In this document: one piece after another, positions 25,018 to 32,757 of the stretch
How the letters are laid out: each line of letters begins with the position of its first letter
Numbering within the stretch: the stretch's first letter is position 1
Assembly (NCBI RefSeq): GCF_003287735.1
Contig: NZ_NSCM01000037.1
Coordinates: 1-50,399, forward strand
Direction: 5' to 3'
Source: Photorhabdus bodei
GTDB taxonomy: Bacteria; Pseudomonadota; Gammaproteobacteria; Enterobacterales; Enterobacteriaceae
DNA: 50,399 nucleotides
The notes under the pieces: model-generated
Database searches by the model: none
What the model was told of the DNA's origin: nothing
The model's input: only the letters and a program-made list of their open reading frames with translations
Made by a program: the position numbers and the translations under genes

Positions 25018-25617
25018 TTATTTTTCCTTCGGTTCAATCCAGGTCAGTGTCGTATTAGCCACAGCAATATTGGTGGATAAAACAGCATATCGGGTCTCCA
25101 GCGTGCTCAGTTTACGTGTGACGATTTTCCGATACTTGCTCGCGGGCTGACCGCCAGCGGGATGGTGATAACAGCCTGCCGCATTCAACCAACTGCCAGA
25201 GTTGGACTTAGACTGATAACACGTTTTCAGAATACGGGCGGCTACATGGAGATTGGTATAGGGGTCAAATGCATCCTGGTAAGAGCGAAAATAATGGCCA
25301 TTCCAACCCAAATTCACTTGGGCGATACCCACATCAATACGTTTGAGTGGTACGCTACGCATAAATCCCTGTAACGCCTGCCAGGCTGCCTGCCGGGTTG
25401 CATAGCGATAACTCTTTCCGGCCACATTGAGCGTCCACGGCCAATTCGCCGATTCAGCCAATACCAGCGAATAAAGCATTTCAGCGGGTACGCCATGAAC
25501 CCGCGCAATCTGCTGGTACCCAGGCGGAACGACCTGTTTTACCGCAGCGGCCATACCTTCTGTCATCCAAAAGAGACTTCCCGCCACAGCGAGACTCAAA
25601 ATGCCACCACACGCCAT
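25018..25617 (-). CDS. Lytic transglycosylase (SLT domain)
   Basis: 199 residues with an N-terminal signal or anchor segment (about 1-24), then an SLT lysozyme-like domain: PAEMLYSLVLAESANWPW with catalytic Glu55, DVGIAQVNLGWNGHYF (the GxxQ motif) and PYTNLHVAARILKTCY. Such enzymes open peptidoglycan for the conjugative machine (VirB1-like). The start overlaps the TIGR03759 gene by 22 bp. Intact. Confidence 0.9.
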   Translation of the reverse strand: MACGGILSLAVAGSLFWMTEGMAAAVKQVVPPGYQQIARVHGVPAEMLYSLVLAESANWPWTLNVAGKSYRYATRQAAWQALQGFMRSVPLKRIDVGIAQVNLGWNGHYFRSYQDAFDPYTNLHVAARILKTCYQSKSNSGSWLNAAGCYHHPAGGQPASKYRKIVTRKLSTLETRYAVLSTNIAVANTTLTWIEPKEK

Positions 25618-26336
25618 CCGTCATTCTCATGTTGTAGTACGACCGGCATTTTCCCCTGACCAAATTGTCGCCAGCGTCCTTTGTCATGATTAAGCGTGAT
25701 TTTTCGGCTACCAACTTTTTCTGATGGAATATGATGTTTACCTGCCCAGGTACGTAAAACATCATCGTTGCCTTCACTATCTACCAGGTAAATATCCACC
25801 TCATGGTCAGCTGACAAGGCAGCAGCCAGCCGGGCATCACAGGCTGCGCAATCCTCTTTCACAAATAACGCCAGCCGCCCCTGATTACCCTGTGCGATTC
25901 CGTCCCCCTTCCCTAAATTAACCGGCAAAATATTCGGCGCCAGACGCTTCCAGGCCGCATCCACCGCCCGCTGGAACGCCAACTCTTTTTCAGTACGGAC
26001 ATATTCCTGTTTAACCCACAATTCTGCATAACGTTGACGCGCTTGTACTGTTTCGGCCTCAATACCCAATGCACTCAACGGATCGAGCCCGGGAGACTGA
26101 ATGCCCCGTTGCCCCTGCATCAATTGCTGATAACGCTGAAACTCTGCTTCTGTCAGTCCCCATATTTGCGCCTGAATACGGTGGTTTTCAGCCTGCGTGA
26201 CCTGTTGCTGAGTCGCTTTCATTCCCGTCTCTGTCTGTTCAGAGATAACAACCGGTGCCGCCGAAGCTGACAGAGACATAACAACGCCAATCAGCACCAA
26301 CCCCTTCCTCTGGCTGAAAAAATCTTTTCTCATCAT
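25596..26336 (-). CDS. ICE protein PFL_4693 family (TIGR03759)
   Basis: 246 residues from the ATG at 26336, which shares a base with the upstream stop (TAATG); the frame is open 28 codons further up without need. It has a signal peptide (about 1-27, ASA-A), then the family segment WGLTEAEFQRYQQLMQGQRG and SPGLDPLSALGIEA. A C-terminal thioredoxin-like domain carries CAACD, a CxxC motif, and KMPVVLQ. Periplasmic thiol chemistry or substrate folding for the T4SS is likely. Confidence 0.88.
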   Translation of the reverse strand: MMRKDFFSQRKGLVLIGVVMSLSASAAPVVISEQTETGMKATQQQVTQAENHRIQAQIWGLTEAEFQRYQQLMQGQRGIQSPGLDPLSALGIEAETVQARQRYAELWVKQEYVRTEKELAFQRAVDAAWKRLAPNILPVNLGKGDGIAQGNQGRLALFVKEDCAACDARLAAALSADHEVDIYLVDSEGNDDVLRTWAGKHHIPSEKVGSRKITLNHDKGRWRQFGQGKMPVVLQHENDGWRVVAF

Positions 26337-27148
26337 TACCCTCCATTGACTGACAGGATTTGACGATGCCCCTGTACCTGGAACAAAGCCTGATGATCGG
26401 AGGTACTGACCAACGTCCACTCAAATGCGCTTTCACCCGGAGTCAGTAAATGCATTTGAGATATTTGGGAATGAGGATCTGTGTCTCGTGGAATAATAAC
26501 GGCATAAACTTGTTCTCCCCGACGTTCAATACCAGAAAGTATGAAAGGAGCCACTATCCGTTTCTTTGTTCGAAGAATTTCCCGATCAGGTGTGCCCGCT
26601 TTTTTACCAGAATACTTTTCCTGCTGAGATTTCCACGTGATTAATGCGTCAACGCGCATTTCTTGCTGTTTCACGGTATTTTTCAATACACTTACTGCTT
26701 CGGTAAGATCCTGATGCGCACGGCTTAAATCAGTCACTGACCGTACCAGCGATTTCTGTTGGTCGTTGACGGATCCCTGTTGCGCTATCAATGCCTGATG
26801 AAACCGGTCATTTTGCATTTGCCAGTCCTGACGGGAGACAAAGCCGGTATCCGCTTTATCAAACCGCTCGTGCAGCTTTTGCACCCCATCAGGCAAATGC
26901 CGGAATGATCCATTTCGTATCAATGACTGAAATTCCACTAACTGATGATGTTGCTGCCGTACTACGAATGCCAGAAATGCGATGCTGACAATAACAAGCA
27001 ATATTGACAGATACCCCAGACATTTTTTTAACGACAACAACCTGGATTGGGTCTTTTGAGAAACCGCCTGCCGCAAGCTGTCAATTTCAGCTTCAGACGT
27101 CGGCGACAGCGACAGAGGAGGTATTTCAGTTGTCATACAACACGACAT
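26336..27148 (-). CDS. Bitopic coiled-coil protein, first gene of the proximal transfer block
   Basis: 270 residues (ATG 27148; a second ATG at 27136 is equally possible, neither has a well-spaced Shine-Dalgarno). Layout: cytoplasmic N-terminus, membrane helix about 43-65, long periplasmic coiled coil (about 85-170), then a small beta-rich C-terminal domain with QVYAVIIP and LFQVQGHRQILSVNG. The C-terminal part faintly resembles PilP-like domains. I do not recognise a named family. Position at the operon head suggests a structural link between pilus and T4SS parts. Confidence 0.7.
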   Translation of the reverse strand: MSCCMTTEIPPLSLSPTSEAEIDSLRQAVSQKTQSRLLSLKKCLGYLSILLVIVSIAFLAFVVRQQHHQLVEFQSLIRNGSFRHLPDGVQKLHERFDKADTGFVSRQDWQMQNDRFHQALIAQQGSVNDQQKSLVRSVTDLSRAHQDLTEAVSVLKNTVKQQEMRVDALITWKSQQEKYSGKKAGTPDREILRTKKRIVAPFILSGIERRGEQVYAVIIPRDTDPHSQISQMHLLTPGESAFEWTLVSTSDHQALFQVQGHRQILSVNGG

Positions 27149-27233
27149 CCTTGTTTGTTTTATTTAGCACTGTGCCTGGCATACTTTTCAGTACTATCGG
27201 GTTGCTTGACAAAAATGTGACTTATTCAGACAG

Positions 27234-27258
27234 TGATTAGAGTCTAATCATATGATTA
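27234..27258. promoter_or_regulatory. Overlapping palindromes upstream of the proximal transfer operon
   Basis: tgattaga / tctaatca (27234-27241 and 27243-27250, one central base) overlaps the perfect palindrome taatcatatgatta (27245-27258). They lie about 90-110 bp before the first gene of the operon, a plausible operator for transfer control. Confidence 0.45.
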
Positions 27259-27345
27259 CCCGATACCGGGAAGCATACTGGGCAAAACCAGAAAGGATGA
27301 CGATAAAAAACTCAATATGAAAAAATGAAAATTACACTCCAATAT

Positions 27346-27545
27346 AGAGAGCATAAAATCTGTGGGGCACTACATTGGCGTTTATGCCGCTATAGCTAAT
27401 GTAAAACCATCAACCATATTCCGACTAGCTCATTAATTTTGATGCTGGGATACCAACGTTCAAATTGTGCCTTTTAGCTCGCCATTCAGAACTGCCGTCC
27501 GAGGGAAGCATTTAAATGATTGCCCCACGGTTTTTTATGCTTTCA
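27346..27545. mobile_element. MITE-like element, copy A (about 200 bp)
   Basis: The left end gagagcataaaatctgtggg (from 27347) and the right end, whose reverse complement begins gaaagcataaaaaaccgtgg, form imperfect terminal repeats. The interior aligns with the reverse complement of copy B at 32603-32746 except for an extra insert of about 57 bp here (about 27448-27505). It has no coding capacity. It interrupts or caps the NRPS fragment at 27546. Confidence 0.8.
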
Positions 27546-28026
27546 TCTTTACCCGCTTGTGTATGTAGTCAGTCACCTCTTCATGTGTTTTTACACTTTG
27601 TATAAAAACAGGTTGTAATTGCTCCAGGACACATTGAGAAGGAATGCCGTCGAACACCGGAAAGCACGTTCTCAGGCATGCATGGCGTTCAACCAGTTTT
27701 ACAAAACTTTGCTTTAACTTGGCAACATCAAGACTGCCTATTATCTACAGTGCAACAGGAATATTGTAGGCAATAGAATGGGTGTCGCTTATCTGACTCA
27801 GATACCACAGCCTTAACTGAGAACTTGTAACAGGGGACAGAGCTTCTTCTTTTTGATTTCCATTGTTATTTTCCTGATGAAGTTTCAACCACTCTATGAA
27901 TGATTCTCCGCCCTCCTTTTCATCAGCATGCCTTTCTTTTTTACTCTGCTCAGTGTTGCTTGCGCTACTTAGTTGCTTGACCTTTCTGGCAATTTCTATC
28001 TTCTTTTCAGCGGAAAAAGAAGCCAT
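27546..28026 (-). pseudogene. NRPS N-terminal / condensation-domain fragment
   Basis: From the ATG at 28026 the frame gives a Lys/Glu-rich leader of about 60 residues, then SQLRLWYLSQISDTHSIAYN, the opening of an NRPS condensation domain. After an in-frame TAG at 27745 the same frame continues IIGSLDVAKLKQSFVKLVER, HACLRTCFPVFDGIPSQCVL and further domain sequence to about 27546, where MITE copy A begins. The HHxxxDG catalytic motif and everything downstream are missing. It is a relic of a non-ribosomal peptide synthetase gene. Confidence 0.75.
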
Positions 28027-28100
28027 ACGTTTGAATGGATTTTTCAAGTTCGATGTCCATATACTTTGAATAAACAGGAGTTGGGGAGAACGTTAAACAG

Positions 28101-28442
28101 CTAAACTGGCTGCCCAAACTTAAGTAAATTTCCACTTGGATCAATTAGGTGGAACTCCAACATGCCCCATGGAGTTTCCGCAAGCGGAGAGACTTCAGTC
28201 TGCGCTTGTAGTTCTTGAAACACACTTTGGATATCTTTCACGAAAATATAGCAAGAAGTGTTCTCTGCAATGTACTTATCGTTACATGCCCAAAAATGGA
28301 TTTCAGCTTCCCCTCTGCTAATTATCGCATATTCATTAGGAACAAAATTGTCGCAATGGAACCCAAGTTTACTTGTGTAAAAGTCAACCAATTCATCTAG
28401 ATCCAATGCAGCCAATACAGGGACAGCCTCCCAATCGCTCAT
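28101..28442 (-). CDS. VOC-fold bleomycin-resistance / glyoxalase-like protein
   Basis: 113 residues with the vicinal-oxygen-chelate repeat pattern: VPVLAALDLDELVDFYTSKLGF at the N-terminus, AEIHFWACND in the middle, and GMLEFHLIDPSGNLLKFGQPV at the end. AAAGGG lies about seven bases before the ATG at 28442. Proteins of this size bind and sequester bleomycin-type glycopeptides or other hydrophobic ligands. It lies 54-75 bp upstream of the NRPS fragment on the same strand, so it may be the surviving self-resistance gene of a lost cluster; that is inference. Confidence 0.82.
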   Translation of the reverse strand: MSDWEAVPVLAALDLDELVDFYTSKLGFHCDNFVPNEYAIISRGEAEIHFWACNDKYIAENTSCYIFVKDIQSVFQELQAQTEVSPLAETPWGMLEFHLIDPSGNLLKFGQPV

Positions 28443-28810
28443 ACATTTTCCCTTTTATTTATATATAATTTTTAAACGCTCATACAGGATTGTCTGACAA
28501 ATCACTGTACGTTACTCTCATTAAATAAGTAATATGACTATAAAAATAGATTCAACAATACCTCCTAAAATCATGAGGAATTAACAATAAATTATTAAAT
28601 ATGATTTACTATGAATATAGCATTTTTACCTAAATAAGATTTCATAATTATGCTCCACTTCCAACCAACCCTTGTGTACCAAGACATACAGCCTTTTCAT
28701 CTAAGCAATACGTAAAATCAATGAGATAGGCTACAGAACCAACATTGTTCAAAAAGAAAACAAAAGGCACAAGTGTATCGGTATTATGGAAAGCTATTTA
28801 GCATGGATTG
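28443..28810. other. AT-rich intergenic stretch upstream of the VOC gene
   Basis: No ORF, RNA or strong hairpin recognised. It should contain the minus-strand promoter for the VOC gene and ends at a MITE-like terminal repeat (gagagcataaaaatct, 28811-28826). Confidence 0.4.
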
Positions 28811-28826
28811 GAGAGCATAAAAATCT
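28811..28826. repeat. Isolated MITE terminal-repeat half at IS1111-group element boundary
   Basis: gagagcataaaaatct is identical to the left end of MITE copy B and nearly so to copy A. The expected gtggggc continuation is replaced by atggtcaccctc, the subterminal repeat of the IS element. On the far side of the element the sequence atgggg appears at 30164. This suggests insertion into a MITE end. Confidence 0.6.
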
Positions 28827-28838
28827 ATGGTCACCCTC

Positions 28839-29081
28839 GTTTTTGCAACACTCATTTTGATGAATTTTGGGCTTGCTTAAATCTATCCGGCGTCACTATA
28901 GGCAAGGAACCTGCGCCTCGATGAGTTCCGCGCCTGATGAACCTTAAAAGTGTGCCGGCTTCAAGGAGCCAATTTTTATGCCAGGTTTCTCATCAGGCCG
29001 GTAGGCCGTTCATGTCATCAATTATCAGTCTTCGCAAAACCAGTGGGGGAATAGTTAAATAGATTCACAATGACGTCAGTT
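28839..29081 (-). ncRNA. Candidate bridge RNA region of the IS1111-group element
   Basis: In IS1111-group elements the bridge RNA that pairs target and donor DNA is encoded in the non-coding end downstream of the recombinase. This 243-bp stretch is that end. On the minus strand it contains structured, GC-richer segments, for example cggcctgatgagaaacctgg near 28984-29003 and ttcatcaggcgcgg near 28929-28942. The exact RNA ends and loops cannot be set by eye. Confidence 0.5.
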
Positions 29082-30086
29082 TCAGGCAACAAATACCGTG
29101 TGTTGTGTCGTAATAGCCCAGGCTATCCGGGCGAGTTTATTCGCCAACGCACAGGCCACGATATTAGAATGCTTTCGTTCAAGTTGCTGCTTAACCCAGT
29201 CAGCCAGTTTGCCCTTTCTATGCTCGATATGCAGTATGAACGTTCGGGCACATAGCACTAACAGTTGCCGGAGTGTCTTGTTACCCCGTTTACTGATCCC
29301 CAATAAGGTTGTCTTTCCCCCAGTACTGTACTGGCGGGGAACCAATCCCGTCGAGGCTGCAAAATCCCGGCTGTGTGCGTATTGCTTCCCATCGCCCAGT
29401 TGTGAGGAAAGCACACTCGCCGTGATGGGGCCAATGCCGGGGAGCGTCATCAGCCGTTGTCCGGTATCATCCTGAGCAATCTCCTGTGACAGGGCGGTTT
29501 CAATCTCGGTGATTTGTTTAACCAGATAGTGATAATGCGCCTGTAACCGCAGTAATACCTGTACCAGATAAGGGGGAAGTTCATGTTCACCCAACACAGT
29601 GGAGAGCTGTTTTATCACAGCAATTCCCTTGGGCATACTGATGCCAAACTCAAGCAGGAAAGCCTGCATCTGGTTGGTGGTTTTCACTTTATCCCGGACC
29701 AGTGATTCCCGGACACGGTGCAGGGCTCGCATGGCTTGTTGAGCTTCCGTTCTGGGCTGAACAAACCGCATTGAAGGGCGTGAGGCGGCTTCACAGATAG
29801 CTTCGGCATCAATAAAGTCATTCTTGTTACTTTTGACGAAAGGACGAACAAACTGCGGTGAAATCAGCTTGGCCTCATGCCCCAAATCAGCGATCCGCCT
29901 TGCCATGAAATGCGCGCCAGCACAGGCTTCCATCACCACCGTTGCCGGAGAGCAGCCAGCTAAGAATTCCATCAATTTAGTTCGGGTGAATTTTTTACGT
30001 AGCAGGGCTTTCCCCGAATGATCCTGACAATGGACATGAAAGGAATGCTTGCCGAGATCGATACCAATCAGTGCGATAGTGTTCAT
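29082..30086 (-). CDS. IS110-family (IS1111 group) transposase/recombinase
   Basis: 334 residues, intact. The N-terminal RuvC-like DEDD domain has IGIDLGKHSFHVH (first Asp near 9), VVMEACAGAHFMARR and NKNDFIDAEAICEA. The C-terminal Transposase_20 domain has LPGIGPITASVL and DFAASTGLVPRQYSTGGKT with the conserved nucleophilic-type Ser. Length and all catalytic positions look complete, so the element may be active if the bridge RNA is intact. Confidence 0.93.
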   Translation of the reverse strand: MNTIALIGIDLGKHSFHVHCQDHSGKALLRKKFTRTKLMEFLAGCSPATVVMEACAGAHFMARRIADLGHEAKLISPQFVRPFVKSNKNDFIDAEAICEAASRPSMRFVQPRTEAQQAMRALHRVRESLVRDKVKTTNQMQAFLLEFGISMPKGIAVIKQLSTVLGEHELPPYLVQVLLRLQAHYHYLVKQITEIETALSQEIAQDDTGQRLMTLPGIGPITASVLSSQLGDGKQYAHSRDFAASTGLVPRQYSTGGKTTLLGISKRGNKTLRQLLVLCARTFILHIEHRKGKLADWVKQQLERKHSNIVACALANKLARIAWAITTQHTVFVA

Positions 30087-30228
30087 GATGATGGCCTCTT
30101 AAAAAAATAAATCACACGCTGTCAATATATCGCTAACAGGGTGAGGGCGACCATCTCATTAGTATGGGGTATTCCTGTAACCAATTAATATGATCGTTCG
30201 ATTTATCATCATGATGAAAGGAAAGTTA

Positions 30229-30783
30229 TGCCCAAGCCGCCATTCGAGATTCAGCCCTATGCTCTGGCGACGTTTTCGAATGAAGAGCAATATGTCATTA
30301 GGAGCCTTTCATTTTCTACTGTAATTTGCTTTCGGCAGGGATAATGACCATACCTTATATCTACGGTAAAGACTATGGTATCTACTATGAAGGTGGTCTC
30401 AGTTTTTATGATGATCCCTAGGCTGTTTCACTTGCGTCTTTTCATTTCGAAAACCGTGATAAATTCACTTATTAGTACGATTTCTATCGGCATTGGTTAC
30501 TGGATATCCGTATCGAAGCAATTGAATCTGACTCAAATAAAAGTACGCCTCTCTGTCTCAGTGGACAAGGTATGCCGGCACCCAATATGATGAAGCTGAA
30601 GCAACATTGAAGCTCTTAGAGGCTATTGTCGAAAGTAATGACGATACAACGTTTGGCGACATCCAAGCATTCATCGACGAGTTCAATCGCGTCAAGTTTA
30701 ACCGCCACCGACTTAACGGGTTATTAAAGAACTATGATTTTTACACGCCTAACTATTCGCAAGGCTTAGACTGGACTCTATAA
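30229..30783 (+). pseudogene. pRiA4b Orf3-like gene, decayed
   Basis: The start MPKPPFEIQPYALATFSNEE is in one frame. Another frame reads DHTLYIYGKDYGIYYEGGLS and FHFENRDKFTY-stop-YDFYRHWLLDIRIEAIE, matching the pRiA4b Orf3 family pattern (F-Y-YDFGD-W-H). The C-terminal part RYAGTQYDEAEATLKLLEAI, continuing to the stop at 30783, is in a third frame. At least two TAG stops and two frameshifts are visible. The function of the family is unknown; it is often carried on plasmids and ICEs. Confidence 0.65.
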
Positions 30784-30894
30784 AGGTATACCTTTTCAGT
30801 TCGTATTTAAAATAAGTCAATTACGCTCTATAAACATCGGAAAAGTGGGCTTTATAGATTATTCTATAATTCTTTGTTATGTTTTAGGGCTGAT

Positions 30895-31344
30895 ATGCAC
30901 TATGCCTACATCCGGGTGAGTTCTGTTGATCAGCATGTTGAACGCCAGAAAGAAGCGCTGTCTGCATCCGGGATTGAAATTAACAAAATTTATCTCGAAC
31001 AGGCTAGTGCTAAAGACATCAACCGGCCACAACTTCAGGAAATGCTTAAACAGGTCAGAACAGGCGACACCATCATTGTTCACTCCATTGACCGGCTATG
31101 CCGCAATATGATGGATATGTGTGCCCTGACCCTGCGTTTACGTCAGCAAAGTATTACACTGATCTTTCTAAAAGAACAGCCCACGTTTAGTGCTGGCAAG
31201 GAAACTCCCATGCAGGAGCTGCAACTGCATATGATGTCTGCATTCAGCCAGTTTGAGCGGGCATTAATTCGGGAAAGACAGGCCGAAGGGATCTCGGCTA
31301 AAAAACAGCACTGGTCGACCGCCTGCGGATATCAAGCAAGTTAA
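30895..31344 (+). pseudogene. Serine resolvase, C-terminal HTH lost by frameshift
   Basis: 149 residues from ATG 30895. The catalytic domain is complete: MHYAYIRVSSVDQ with the nucleophile Ser, GDTIIVHSIDRLCRNMMDM, and the E-helix region MMSAFSQFERALIRERQAEG with the FERALIRER motif. After residue about 138 the frame changes: GRPPADIKQV, the expected start of the HTH, is found one frame over near 31315, but the current frame ends WSTACGYQAS. The DNA-binding domain is therefore absent. The protein is probably inactive as a site-specific recombinase. Confidence 0.75.
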
Positions 31345-31385
31345 CACGTAAAATTTTACTCAACTGCACTGAAGAAGAATCGGAT

Positions 31386-31550
31386 ATGATCAATACTCTT
31401 ATGTCTGATGGTAAAGTCCTTGATCGGTATACACAAACTAATGTGCTTAGAGCCAGTATCCGGGCATTAATGCTGATACCAGAAGAAGAAAGGCTTCAGC
31501 TTCTAGATCAGGTGACAATCAGTGCTCCAAAGGCAGGACGCAGGAAATAA
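31386..31550 (+). CDS. Small ORF, possible regulator fragment downstream of resolvase
   Basis: 54 residues starting MINTLMSDGKVLDRYTQTNV, with RASIRALMLIPEEERLQLLD as a helix. The frame is open upstream to about 31318, so the resolvase frameshift may have cut its original start. It vaguely resembles short plasmid-type DNA-binding proteins. No clear ribosome site. Real gene status is uncertain. Confidence 0.35.
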   Translation: MINTLMSDGKVLDRYTQTNVLRASIRALMLIPEEERLQLLDQVTISAPKAGRRK

Positions 31551-31915
31551 TTTACATCGACGCATTGAAACGGTATGGCTGTTTCAGTGATGGCGTTAAA
31601 ACTCGCTGTTGATGGGGCCATAACTAACAAACGTAGCAAATGGGTGTTAAGCATTATGGATAAGTTCGAAAGAGCACTACCTATCGTGAAACAAAAAAAG
31701 AATCAGAGATTCGATTAGTCAATCCTGAATAATTTCCTCGATGTCCTGATCGTCGAGTTCAACCTTGCGCTCAACAAACCCCTCACCCTTATAATATTTA
31801 ACTGGAAATACAGTCCTCATAATTTGTTACCCCTCTGATTTAAATTAGCTTACAGGTTAATTTTCATTGCCATTTATTAGCCTATACACTAATATAATTA
31901 TAAAAGAGAGGCCAT
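31551..31915. other. Cargo intergenic region with a small minus-strand ORF
   Basis: Contains a plus-strand fragment (about 31575-31718, MAVSVMALKLAVDGAITNKR) with no recognised family, and the 33-codon minus ORF listed separately. The end includes the AT-rich promoter region of the RelE-type operon (tataat near 31894) and its gagagg ribosome site. Confidence 0.4.
31719..31820 (-). CDS. Putative 33-residue peptide with good ribosome site
   Basis: ATG at 31820 is preceded by GAGGGG at nine-base spacing. The peptide begins MRTVFPVKYYKGEGFVERK and ends in a highly acidic helix (ELDDQDIEEIIQD). It is divergent from the RelE-type operon, sharing about 95 bp. Unknown family. It could be a stand-alone small protein, a leader peptide or an orphan TA fragment. 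Absence of any neighbouring modification gene argues against a RiPP precursor. Confidence 0.4.
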   Translation of the reverse strand: MRTVFPVKYYKGEGFVERKVELDDQDIEEIIQD

Positions 31916-32230
31916 ATGTTTAACGTAGTTTATCACCCGGAAGCCAGGGAAGAAGCCACAGCATTGCCCGTGAGGATTCGGGTTAAATTTGACCGACTTA
32001 TCGGTAAGCTTGAATCTGACGCGCGATTATTGCGGGAACCGGACACTAAGCCCCTGGGCGATGGACTTTTTGAGATCCGCACGATGGGAACGGACATAGC
32101 CAGAGGTATCTGGGTATATCATAAAGGCAATACAATCATCATGCTCCGGGTTTTCATCAAAAAGTCACAGAAAACGCCAGCGAAAGAAATCGAACTCGCC
32201 AAAAAACGGTTAGCGGAGGTACTTAATTAA
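31916..32230 (+). CDS. RelE/Gp49-superfamily toxin
   Basis: 104 residues: NVVYHPEAREEATALPVRIR at the start, the LGDGLFEIRTMGTDIARGIWVYHKGNTIIMLRVFIKKSQKTP core typical of phage-derived Gp49-like RelE toxins, and a basic C-terminal helix ELAKKRLAEVL. The final basic and hydroxyl residues needed for mRNA interferase activity appear present. The stop shares one base with the antitoxin start. Intact pair. Confidence 0.88.
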   Translation: MFNVVYHPEAREEATALPVRIRVKFDRLIGKLESDARLLREPDTKPLGDGLFEIRTMGTDIARGIWVYHKGNTIIMLRVFIKKSQKTPAKEIELAKKRLAEVLN

Positions 32231-32511
32231 TGAAACTGGTAAGTCATAAAGAACTGCATAACGAGTGGATGCAGGATGACAAATATCGTGCTGCATGGCA
32301 TGAGGAAGAACGCAAGGAGAAGCTCAGAGAGCTGCTTGCAGAATGGCGCAAACATGACAATCTGACAAAAGCTCAGGTCGCTGAACGGATGGGGGTTACA
32401 CCTCCGGTTATTTCCCGCATGGAAAATAACATCACGAAAGCCAGCATCGATACGCTGACCCGTTACGCTCACGCCTGTGGTATTAAAAAGCCTGTCATCG
32501 TCCTCTACTGA
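32230..32511 (+). CDS. XRE-family antitoxin of the RelE-type pair
   Basis: 93 residues with a leader rich in Glu and Lys and the HTH domain LTKAQVAERMGVTPPVISRM, continuing to ITKASIDTLTRYAHACG. This is the common HigA-like antitoxin following a Gp49-like toxin. The ATG overlaps the toxin stop by one base. It should autoregulate the operon. A 36-bp palindrome follows 7 bp after its stop. Confidence 0.88.
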   Translation: MKLVSHKELHNEWMQDDKYRAAWHEEERKEKLRELLAEWRKHDNLTKAQVAERMGVTPPVISRMENNITKASIDTLTRYAHACGIKKPVIVLY

Positions 32512-32517
32512 ATAGCC

Positions 32518-32553
32518 AATTAATGCTAATGTATGCATACGTTAGCATTAATT
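32518..32553. terminator. 36-bp near-perfect palindrome after the toxin-antitoxin pair
   Basis: aattaatgctaatgtatg (32518-32535) and its complement to 32553 pair at 17 of 18 positions (one T-G) with no loop. An A-rich tract follows. It may end the TA transcript, or be a binding site; lack of a loop makes it unusual as a terminator. Confidence 0.55.
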
Positions 32554-32602
32554 AAGAAAAAATTATAACTTTTATAAAGTTCTACAGGAAATTCAATATA
32601 TT

Positions 32603-32746
32603 GGAGAGCATAAAAATCTGTGGGGCAGTCGTTTAAATGCTTTCCGCATCAGAATTAATGAGCTAGCCGGAGTACAGTTGGTGGTTCTACATTAGCCATA
32701 GCAGCATAAACACCAATGTAGTGCCCCACACAATTTCATGCTCTCT
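32603..32746. mobile_element. MITE-like element, copy B (about 144 bp)
   Basis: Terminal repeats ggagagcataaaaatctgtg (from 32603) and tgccccacacaatttcatgc (to the final ctctct at 32746) are imperfect inverted copies. Flanking aatata occurs close to both ends. The body aligns in reverse with copy A. Non-coding. It sits 11 bp from the last gene of the pil operon, marking the edge of the second cargo island. Confidence 0.8.
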
Positions 32747-32757
32747 AATATAAAATG

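Larger units (their letters stand above)
28827..30154 (-). mobile_element. IS110-family, IS1111-group insertion sequence
   Basis: Subterminal inverted repeats atggtcaccctc (28827-28838) and gagggcgaccat (30143-30154) match at 11 of 12 positions. The coding strand is minus, with a short upstream end (about 70 bp) and a long downstream non-coding end (about 240 bp). Subterminal rather than terminal repeats and a long 3' non-coding end define the IS1111 group. Confidence 0.8.

Noticed and set aside
31719..31820. RiPP precursor peptide
   Set aside because: No modification, protease or transporter gene nearby and no clear leader/core split.
27346..32746. CRISPR-like repetition
   Set aside because: The repeated sequences are terminal repeats of MITE copies, not regularly spaced; no cas gene.
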